DNA from: Sinorhizobium sp. 8-89
GTDB taxonomy: Bacteria > Pseudomonadota > Alphaproteobacteria > Rhizobiales > Rhizobiaceae
Direction: 5' to 3'
Assembly (NCBI RefSeq): GCF_030124325.1
Contig: NZ_JASKLR010000033.1
Span: 1 to 50,376, forward strand
DNA: 50,376 nt
In this document: positions 16,183 to 22,396 of the stretch, piece by piece
Position numbering within the stretch: position 1 is the first letter of the stretch
Layout of the letters: each line of letters begins with the position of its first letter
Position numbers and translations under genes: made by a program
Notes under the pieces: model-generated
The model's input: the letters and a program-made list of their open reading frames with translations, nothing else
What the model was told of the DNA's origin: nothing
Database searches by the model: none

Positions 16183-17064
16183 TCATGGCGCCACCCGTCG
16201 CTCGCGCTTGAAAGCGGCTCTCTGCGGCGGCGCCGGACGAAATGTCAGCCGCTCTCGCCCGTCCGGGTCGAACGAAAGTGCCAACCGGTAGCCGACCAAT
16301 GGCTGTCGGGCGACAATCGCCCTCACCTCGAAGCGGAAGCGACGGAAGGGTGAGAGGCTGCCGGACTTGAGATGCAAATGCTCGAGATCGAAGCTCCAGC
16401 CCCAGGTCTGGCGGCCGCCATGCTTGCGCACGAGGCGATAGAGCCAGCGCTCCAGGCCGCCGGTCAAATCAAAATAGGCGTCGTCGATCGTCAGGATCAG
16501 TGCATTGTCGAGAACACCGGCATAGAACCAGTCCGGCAGGATCATCTCGATGCCCAGTGGCCTTCCCTTGTCGTCCAGCCGCTCCTTCCATTCGGCAATC
16601 CACGAGAAGCGATGACGGCGCCGTTCCGACGGCTGGCGGATCGAGGTGACGACGGTGGTCGATTGCAGCCGGTCGAGCGCCGCCTTCAGCCGCTCATAGC
16701 TGCGGGCGGAGTCGTCGCGATTGATGAAGGTGAGGATTTCGTAAGGGGTCGCCGACATGAAGCGGGAGGTGCGCAAGCCCTTGTCCCGCGCCTCGACGAT
16801 CTGCGAAGCCGCCCATATCAGGATGTCCGCATCCCAGATGGTCGCCATGCCATGTTCGGCGGTCGCCTCGACCCGGATGGAAATGTCTCCCATCCTGAAA
16901 TCGATCGGTCGGACACGGCGGGATTTGGCGAGCGAGAAGAACGGCCAGGACATCAGGTCCTGTGCATCTCTTGCCGCGATATCCCCGCCCCTCGCCTGGA
17001 AGAGTTCGAGCTGCTGGCCCTGGTAAGTCCGATGCGTCGTCATGGGAGAAACCGCGACCGTCAT
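16183..17064 (-). CDS. repA: Replication initiator protein A (RPA family)
   Basis: 293 aa matching the RPA family of alphaproteobacterial ICEs and plasmids. Conserved stretches include DLMSWPFFSLAKSRR, MGDISIRVEATAEHGMATIWDADILIW, ATPYEILTFINR, YERLKAALDRLQSTTVVTSI and LILTIDDAYFDLTGGLERWLYRLVRKHGG. Such proteins bind iterons and open the origin so that the circular excised element replicates. The start overlaps the rdfS stop (ATGA), so excision and replication genes are co-translated. The normal downstream partner parA is absent; iteron-like repeats occupy the space. Confidence 0.9.
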   Translation of the reverse strand: MTVAVSPMTTHRTYQGQQLELFQARGGDIAARDAQDLMSWPFFSLAKSRRVRPIDFRMGDISIRVEATAEHGMATIWDADILIWAASQIVEARDKGLRTSRFMSATPYEILTFINRDDSARSYERLKAALDRLQSTTVVTSIRQPSERRRHRFSWIAEWKERLDDKGRPLGIEMILPDWFYAGVLDNALILTIDDAYFDLTGGLERWLYRLVRKHGGRQTWGWSFDLEHLHLKSGSLSPFRRFRFEVRAIVARQPLVGYRLALSFDPDGRERLTFRPAPPQRAAFKRERRVAP

Positions 17065-17324
17065 CGCGCCGTGCCGGCGGCGGGAATGAGGGCCGGTGTC
17101 GGCCGCACTTTAGCGGCTTGAGACGTCGAATGCCGTGCAGCCGCTTCGATCCAGGCTTCGAGATCGGCGACCGAATAGACGACGCGGCCGCCAAGCTTGC
17201 GATAGATCGGGCCGGTGCCCTCGCAGCGGTGCTTTTCCAACGTGCGTGGAGAAAGATCGAGCAGTCGCGCGGCTTCGGGGGTGCGCACGAAACGCGGCCA
17301 ATCGGGATCGGTTTTCTGTGGCAT
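17061..17324 (-). CDS. rdfS: Excisionase / recombination directionality factor RdfS
   Basis: 87 aa with a winged-helix, MerR-like excisionase domain: FVRTPEAARLLDLSPRTLEKHRCEGTGP, IYRKLGGRVVYSVADLEAWI. In ICEMlSymR7A, RdfS switches the IntS integrase to excision and is the gene whose expression triggers transfer. Its position directly downstream of the fseA homologue and upstream of repA repeats that logic. No integrase gene or attachment site is in this window. Alternative: any AlpA/Xis-like regulator, but the context favours RdfS. Confidence 0.85.
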   Translation of the reverse strand: MPQKTDPDWPRFVRTPEAARLLDLSPRTLEKHRCEGTGPIYRKLGGRVVYSVADLEAWIEAAARHSTSQAAKVRPTPALIPAAGTAR

Positions 17325-17426
17325 CTTGGGCCTCCGTCACAACCGCCACGGAATTGGCGGATCGGTTGCGAGGATGGCGAAGGTCAAAGGGCAAGGCGGA
17401 GTGACAGAATTGCCGGCCTCCTGCGA

Positions 17427-17448
17427 ATGTCCCCCCGGGTGGGGACAT
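17427..17448. promoter_or_regulatory. Palindrome between fseA and rdfS
   Basis: ATGTCCCC (17427-17434) and GGGGACAT (17441-17448) form an 8-bp perfect inverted repeat with a 6-base GC-rich spacer. It lies 103 bp upstream of the rdfS start and 43 bp beyond the fseA stop. It could be the fseA terminator stem or a binding site in the rdfS promoter. The sequence does not decide. Confidence 0.45.
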
Positions 17449-17490
17449 AGGGATGGCCGGCGTAATGCTGTCGGCTTTGAAGGAATTGGA

Positions 17491-18280
17491 TTATTCGGAA
17501 TCTGGCCTGAGCAGGCGGCGATAGCCGCCCTTGATCAAGTCGCGAGCAGCTTTGAGCAAGCGATGGAGCCTACGACGCTCCGGGGTGTTCTTCCAGTCGA
17601 TGGAGCGCATCGTCTTGAGGCGCGGATTCAGAAGGACGCTCGCCACCTGCTGACGGGATGCGCCTTCGGTGACCCCATCCCAGGCGCGCAGCATCAGGCT
17701 GAAACGATGGATGCGATAGGGAGAAAAGCGCTGCCAGCGCGGCGGTGGACCAGATGCCTGGCTCGAGAGCCAGCGATGCCATCGCTGCAGGCTTTGGAGG
17801 CGTTCGGGGAGATGGGCGTCGAGCGGGATGAGAACAGCCGCTTTGAGCGGCGCCGTGCCACCTGGAAACCATAGCCTATGCAGATCATCCGCATCCCGGA
17901 TGTGGACATGGAAACCGTTGCTATGGATGGCATTCTCAGCCGGCAGGGCGTCGGGCTCGAGGAAAAGGCAATCTTCGAAGTCCGCAGGTGCCGGCGTTAT
18001 GACAAGCGTCGCCGGAAAATGTTGGGGCAGCCAGATGGGATGGGATTTGGTGGCTGGTCGGTAAGGATCAGCTGGGAAACGTGAGACCCCACTGCCGGGT
18101 CAGGCCCTCCCTCGCCGCAATTACTGTGTCAGGATCCTTGGAGCTCTGGTCCATTACCGAGTTGTAGTGAGATCGATATTCGTCATCGCGTCTCAGGAAC
18201 TCGAAGCTGACCCCGCCCCGATCGAGACGGCCGAGGTCCTCTTCGAACTTCGGCGAGCGCCAGTCCTCTAATGGTTCCAT
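17491..18280 (-). CDS. fseA: FseA-like excision activator made by +1 ribosomal frameshifting (DUF6499-DUF2285)
   Basis: Two overlapping frames form one protein of about 262 aa. The first (ATG 18280, after AAAGGGA; a TTG at 18286 is an alternative) encodes a DUF6499-type domain, EDWRSPKFEEDLGRLDRGG, then SFEFLRRDDEYRSHY, ending ...GLTF-P-S with a TGA at 18070-18068. The +1 frame is open from the slip site to 17491 and encodes DUF2285, with PLDAHLPERLQSLQRW, RFSLMLRAWDG and a C-terminal KGGYRRLLRP motif. In ICEMlSymR7A the equivalent genes msi172 and msi171 are joined by +1 slippage of tRNA-Phe from UUU to UUC, giving FseA, the activator of rdfS. Here TTT-C is present at exactly the needed place and rdfS is the next gene. 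A decayed frameshifted gene is the alternative. Confidence 0.88.
18068..18082 (-). promoter_or_regulatory. Programmed +1 frameshift site in fseA
   Basis: Reading on the minus strand, the zero frame is ACG TTT CCC AGC TGA (18082-18068). Slippage of the tRNA on TTT (18079-18077) by one base to TTC makes the next codons CCA GCT GAT CCT, which enter the DUF2285 frame (open for 194 codons). The amino acids across the joint become LTF-PADPYR. The stop follows two codons after the slip site. Confidence 0.85.
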
Positions 18281-18374
18281 CGGCAAGTCCCTTTCCGGAT
18301 GCGAACATGAGAGAGGCGGTCATGTATTCATCGCTCCGGGGCTGGGACAACCCCCGATTTTGGAATGGACGCCT

Positions 18375-18394
18375 TCGCAATTCACTTATTGCGA
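18375..18394. promoter_or_regulatory. 20-bp palindrome upstream of fseA
   Basis: TCGCAAT (18375-18381) and ATTGCGA (18388-18394) are perfect inverted half sites with a 6-base spacer, about 95-115 bp upstream of the fseA start. The size and place resemble a LuxR/TraR-type activator box, which controls this gene in ICEMlSymR7A. The half sites do not match the classic Ti-plasmid tra box, so only position and symmetry support it. Confidence 0.35.
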
Positions 18395-18434
18395 GTGCGC
18401 GCATGATGGCAGCAACGTGGCGTAAAGGACGGCC

Positions 18435-18698
18435 CTACTGCATGGGCGGTTCGAGCAGATGGCGATAGCCGACCTTCGTCATCCAGCGGGCGCGGGCAAG
18501 ATGGGTGTCGTGGATACGCTTTGCTCGTTCAGGATCGGCCCCCGGATCAATGCCGAAGATGATCTGGACCGCCTCGCGCCAGTCAGCGCCTTCCGCGTCG
18601 GCGTCGAGCAGCCGCAAATAGGTTGCGAAGTGAGCTTCATCGTAATCGTTCACCCTGTCCGTCAACGGCGGGCCATCGTCCCGCAAGGGCTTGCTCAT
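18435..18698 (-). CDS. DUF2285 protein, QseM-like antiactivator candidate
   Basis: 87 aa with a DUF2285-type sequence: YDEAHFATYLRLLDADAEGADWREAVQIIFGIDP, then ARARWMTKVGYRHLLEPP, the same closing motif as in the FseA C-terminus. A good ribosome binding site (GAGGAGTGATCG) precedes the ATG. In ICEMlSymR7A the small DUF2285 protein QseM binds and blocks both TraR and FseA. The location beside fseA and an XRE gene supports the same role. Sequence alone cannot show antiactivation, and unlike the R7A arrangement the gene runs in the same direction as its XRE neighbour. Confidence 0.75.
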   Translation of the reverse strand: MSKPLRDDGPPLTDRVNDYDEAHFATYLRLLDADAEGADWREAVQIIFGIDPGADPERAKRIHDTHLARARWMTKVGYRHLLEPPMQ

Positions 18699-18850
18699 CG
18701 ATCACTCCTCACTTTACAAGCGCCGGTTCCCCTTGAGCCGTAACCCGCCGGCGGCCCAAGAGTTTCACAAGGATTAGTTTCCAGCAAGACTGCAAAAGGA
18801 TTATGTCGGCGGCTGGCACGCTGCCGAATCGCACAACCGAACAGGCGGCC

Positions 18851-19063
18851 TCAAAGGTCATCGCGCAGCAGTTCGACCGGGTCGACCCCGAGAGCGACAG
18901 CGAGCTTTTCGAGCATATCGATCGACGCCGCGAATTCTTCGCGTTCCAGCATGCCGACATAGTTGCGATTGACATGAGCACGATGGGCAAGCTCTTCCTG
19001 CGACAGGGATTTCTCCTGTCGTACACGGCGCAAGTTCCTGGCGACTCTCTCCCTCAGGCTCAT
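18851..19063 (-). CDS. Small XRE-family repressor (QseC-like by context)
   Basis: 70 aa, essentially one helix-turn-helix domain: LRRVRQEKSLSQEELAHRAHV, then NRNYVGMLEREEFAASIDMLEKLAVALGVDP. Such proteins bind short operators as dimers. In ICEMlSymR7A the small repressor QseC sets the switch between qseM expression and element transfer. Here the gene sits 152 bp upstream of the QseM-like gene on the same strand, with a long inverted-repeat operator candidate directly in front of its own start. The QseC assignment is by context; generic XRE antitoxin-like repressors look the same. Confidence 0.85.
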   Translation of the reverse strand: MSLRERVARNLRRVRQEKSLSQEELAHRAHVNRNYVGMLEREEFAASIDMLEKLAVALGVDPVELLRDDL

Positions 19064-19080
19064 GCGGGAGAAGTCACCGG

Positions 19081-19115
19081 ATACCTAATATACTACCACC
19101 CAATATATTAGGTAT
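19081..19115. promoter_or_regulatory. Inverted-repeat operator candidate of the XRE gene
   Basis: ATACCTAATAT (19081-19091) and ATATTAGGTAT (19105-19115) are perfect inverted half sites 13 bases apart, 18-52 bp upstream of the XRE start. The AT-rich half sites stand out in GC-rich DNA and overlap the place for -10/-35 elements, as expected for autorepression. Confidence 0.6.
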
Positions 19116-19146
19116 TCGTCTCAGTAGCCAGTCGTTTGTCAGAGAA

Positions 19147-19326
19147 TTTGCGGCGTGAATCCGCGAGCCGGGCGTAAGCCCGGCGAGCGCGCGCACGAAA
19201 CCGGCATAGCGCTATGCCGCAAATAGGGGTTCACGGCACGCGCACAATACGGCAGGTTCCAGCGCGTCGACTTGACGCGCGGCGGGCCAGCGGACCGGAA
19301 GCGAAATCCTCCCTCGCTTCCGGTCC
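19147..19326. repeat. Cluster of inverted repeats between the XRE and DUF932 genes
   Basis: An outer stem TTTGCGGC (19147-19154) / GCCGCAAA (19216-19223) encloses a hairpin GCCGGGC-GTAA-GCCCGGC (19167-19184) and an 18-bp perfect palindrome (19202-19219). A separate 13-bp perfect stem, GGACCGGAAGCGA (19292-19304) with its complement at 19314-19326, lies 11 bp past the DUF932 stop and may end its transcript. It lacks a T run on that strand but has GTTGTTTT on the other. There is no gene in 19064-19336. Confidence 0.55.
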
Positions 19327-19336
19327 GTTGTTTTGA

Positions 19337-20518
19337 TCAAGCCCGCTCAAGCAGGTTCTTTGCCTTCGCCTCGAGATCGAGCCGCGCATCCTGATGCGAT
19401 TTGGTTCGGGCATGCGCCGTCATCCCCTGCACGAAGTCGAACACGCTTTCCGGTGAGCGTCCTTCCTCCTGCAAGACGACATCGATGATCTTTCCGGTCT
19501 CGGCCTTGCTGAAGCCGCGTTTGCGCAGGAACGCCTGCCGGTCCTCGTCGGTGTGGGCTACGATCCGTTCCCGCGCCGCCTTGATGCCGGCGACGAACGG
19601 CGCGGGGGACGAATTGGCAAACGAGAGCAAGGCGGGTGCTGCCTCATGCGCGAACCGCTGCGCCGCAAACTTCGAGTGCCTGATGGTGATCTCCTCGAAA
19701 TTTTCGCAGCCCCAAAGATTGCGGTTCATGCACACGGCGCGGAGGTAAAAGCTCGCGATGCCGAGCGTCTTGCTGCCGACTTCGCTGTTCCACGCATAGA
19801 AGCCGCGGAAATACAAATCCGGCTCTCCGTTCGGCAGCCGTCCGGCTTCGATTGGATGCGTATCGTCGACCAAAAACAGGAAGACGTCGCGGTCGCTGGC
19901 ATAAAGCGTCGTCGTGTCTTTCGTCACGTCCACAAATGGGTTGTGGGTCATGGTCGCCCAATCGAGCACGCCCGGCACCTTCCACATCGTATCGCCGACG
20001 CCATCGCCGGCAATCTTCATCACGGCGCTGACAAGTTCATGATCCCAGATGCGGCCGTAGTCGGGACCGGTCACGGCGCGCAACTCAACGCGACCGTCTT
20101 CCGCTTCGAGTGTCTTGATGAGTTCCGCTCGGTGGGACAGCAAGCCGTGCTGCAGATTGATGCCCGCCAATGGCGCGGGAAGCTGGCGCATATAGGTTGC
20201 CGGTGCGCCAACGAGGCTGCAAAGCTGGCCAAAACTCCAATGCGTCGGGGCGATGGGTTCTTCCTGTCCGGGAACGAGAAGCGCAAGCCGCTCGGCATTG
20301 TCGCGGCTCGCCTCAACCCGTACGGCGCGGCTTTCCACGGTGCGGGCGGTAGCGCGATCCGCCCTCGCCTTCACGGCGTCGTAAAGCTCCGTCAGCGAAA
20401 GATACCGCTCGTCATCCGGCCGCGAAAACCATTCCGACGAAACCCGACCGATCCGCTCGCCGCGCGAGATGTCAACGCGGAAACCCTGCTCGACCTGCTG
20501 ATTGTTCATGATGTTCAT
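19337..20518 (-). CDS. DUF932 protein (ICE/plasmid accessory)
   Basis: 393 aa. Domain DUF932 covers most of the protein: WSFGQLCSLVGAPATYMRQLP, RAVTGPDYGRIWDHELVSAV, YASDRDVFLFLVDDTHPIE and FYLRAVCMNRNLWGCENFEEI. The family is frequent on ICEs, plasmids and phages and relates to the phage/plasmid-like TIGR03299 proteins; its activity is unknown. AAGGAT precedes the ATG (the next in-frame ATG, MNNQQ, is possible). In related elements ParB-like and helicase genes follow upstream; here the region upstream ends after about 340 bp at an IS element, so those genes are absent or displaced. Confidence 0.85.
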   Translation of the reverse strand: MNIMNNQQVEQGFRVDISRGERIGRVSSEWFSRPDDERYLSLTELYDAVKARADRATARTVESRAVRVEASRDNAERLALLVPGQEEPIAPTHWSFGQLCSLVGAPATYMRQLPAPLAGINLQHGLLSHRAELIKTLEAEDGRVELRAVTGPDYGRIWDHELVSAVMKIAGDGVGDTMWKVPGVLDWATMTHNPFVDVTKDTTTLYASDRDVFLFLVDDTHPIEAGRLPNGEPDLYFRGFYAWNSEVGSKTLGIASFYLRAVCMNRNLWGCENFEEITIRHSKFAAQRFAHEAAPALLSFANSSPAPFVAGIKAARERIVAHTDEDRQAFLRKRGFSKAETGKIIDVVLQEEGRSPESVFDFVQGMTAHARTKSHQDARLDLEAKAKNLLERA

Positions 20519-20858
20519 ATCCTTGCTCCTTTTCCCTTAGATGCCGGAGGCATGTCCCTCGACATGCTTCCCGGGGGCGCGCGAGCGCGCGGGGATGGAG
20601 GGGGCAAATGCCGGCGAGCATGGCCGGGCTGCCAGCGTGAGCGGGACCAGATGGAGACGTTGAAAAGCGATGGCCGTGGTCAGTCCTGCGAACCGGCGGA
20701 CCTGCCATGCGCAGGCGGCGTTTGCGGGGAGCAAGGGGGAAAGTCTCCCTTGGCTCCCCAATTTAGTTCATGCATGTGCTGGAGATGAGACCGACTCCGC
20801 CATCAGATTGCAAGGCCGCACAACTGGGCTCAAACGTGCGTTTTCCTGGTCTCGGGGC
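20519..20858. other. Gene-free stretch upstream of DUF932
   Basis: GC-rich sequence with no convincing reading frame. It probably contains the DUF932 promoter and ends at the target-site duplication of the IS element. Confidence 0.4.
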
Positions 20859-20937
20859 CTAGCAGGCTGTTGAAAAAGAAGCTGGCCTGGAGGCTTTCGC
20901 CGTGATTCATTCGCTTCGTCGAGTCTTGGAGTGATGG

Positions 20938-22041
20938 ATGCGCGGCGGCGATGTGAGGACGGGTGAACTCTTCAGCTATGTCGATCTGGAGGATCGGGTT
21001 CGTCGTGATCATCCGCTGCGGGCAATCCGGCGGATCGTGAACGACGCGCTCGTTTTGCTGGAACGGGAGTTTGCAGCGCTCTATTCGCCGATCGGGCGGC
21101 CGTCGATCGCGCCTGAGAAGCTTCTGCGCGCCATGCTTTTGCAAGCCTTCTATTCGATCCGCTCTGAGCGGCTTTTGATGGAGCGGCTGGAATACGACCT
21201 GCTGTTCCGCTGGTTCGTTGGCATTGGCATTGACGATCCAGCTTGGGACCATTCGGTGTTTTCGAAGAACCGCGACCGGTTGCTGGAGGGCGACATCGCC
21301 GCGAAGTTCCTCGGTGCAATCCTGGCGCAGCCCAAGGTAAAGCGGCTGCTGTCAACGGACCACTTCTCTGTCGATGGCACGCTGATCGAAGCCTGGGCCT
21401 CGATCAAGAGCTTCAAGCCGAAGGACGGCCCAAGGGGCGATCCTGGCGAACCACCGTCGGATGGCGGCGGTCGGAATGTGTAAGCAGACTTTCATGGCGA
21501 AAGGCGTTCCAACGAGACGCATGCTTCAACGACCGACCCAGACGCAAGACTTTACAAGAAGGGCAAAGGCAAGGAGGCCAAGCTGTGCTTCATGGGGCAT
21601 GGGCTGATGGAAAACCGCCATGGCCTGCTGGTCGATGCCTATCTGACAGAGGCCAGTGGATATGCCGAACGGGTCGCGGCGCTGCACATGATCGAACCCT
21701 TCGCCGACCGGCCACGAGCGATCACGCTGGGTGCCGACAAGGCCTACGACACAAAAGACTTCGTCCAAGATTTGCGGTCGATGAAGGTGACGCCCCATGT
21801 GGCGCAGAACATCAATGGTCGCCGCTCGGCCATCGACGGGCGCACGACGCGCCATTCCGGCTATGGGGTCAGCTTGCGCATCCGCAAGCGCATCGAGGAG
21901 GCGTTCGGCTGGATCAAGACCGTCGCGGGGCAGGACAAGACCAAGTTCCGTGGCCGCGACCGCGTCGGATGGGCCTTCACCTTCGCGGCCGCCGCCTATG
22001 ATCTGGTGCGGTTACCGAAACTGATAGCGGTGTCGTCATGA
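20938..22041 (+). pseudogene. IS5/IS1182-type transposase with an internal stop
   Basis: The frame encodes a DDE transposase of 367 aa except for a TAA at 21481-21483. The N-terminal part has LFSYVDLEDRVRRDHPLRAI, the DUF772-like YSPIGRPSIAPEKLLRAMLLQ and the first catalytic Asp in LLSTDHFSVDGTLIEAWASIKS. After the stop the same frame continues with ADFHGERRSNETHAST, KLCFMGHGLMENRHGLLV, the second Asp in ITLGADKAYDTKDFV and RIRKRIEEAFGWIKTVAG with the Glu. Relatives have a sense codon at the stop position. Unless the stop is read through or is a sequencing error, the element needs transposase supplied by another copy. Confidence 0.88.
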
Positions 22042-22382
22042 GTGCGGCGTCGAATTGCCGCCTGATTGGCCGCTGGCGAATCGTCGAGGCCGATCTGTGG
22101 GATCGGGACTATCTCGACCTGGTCGAGCCCGCCACAATCACCATCGAGGCTAACGGTCATGGCGAGATCGCCTTCGGTGCGATGCAAGCGGGCCTCGATC
22201 TCGGCTACAGCACGTCCATGGTTTCCTTCACATGGGCAGGATGCGACGAAATGGACGAAGTCTCGGGTGACGGACATGCCGAATTGCTCGACGATGGCAC
22301 CATCGAGATCACGTTCGCATACCACAACGGCGACGAGGCCATACTCACAGCCAAACAGGAGACTTCTTCAACAGCCTGCTAG
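22038..22382 (+). CDS. Passenger protein of the IS element, unknown function
   Basis: 114 aa. The ATG overlaps the transposase stop (ATGA), so it is translationally coupled. It reads CRLIGRWRIVEADLWDRDYLDLVEPATI, then a beta-rich segment ending FAYHNGDEAILTAKQE. I recognise no catalytic motif. The last codons run through the right inverted repeat and the TAG stop is supplied by the CTAG target duplication, outside the element proper. It is likely a carried-along host-derived gene. Confidence 0.7.
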   Translation: MSAASNCRLIGRWRIVEADLWDRDYLDLVEPATITIEANGHGEIAFGAMQAGLDLGYSTSMVSFTWAGCDEMDEVSGDGHAELLDDGTIEITFAYHNGDEAILTAKQETSSTAC

Positions 22383-22396
22383 AGGTCAATCCTGAC

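Larger units (their letters stand above)
20859..22382 (+). mobile_element. IS5/IS1182-type insertion sequence with CTAG target duplication
   Basis: The element runs from 20863 to 22378 (1516 bp). Its ends are inverted repeats, CAGGCTGTTGAAAAAGA on the left and the complement of CAGGCTGTTGAAGAAGT on the right. It is flanked by direct CTAG copies at 20859-20862 and 22379-22382. It holds a transposase interrupted by one stop codon and a small downstream passenger gene. The clean ends and target duplication suggest a fairly recent insertion. Confidence 0.85.
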
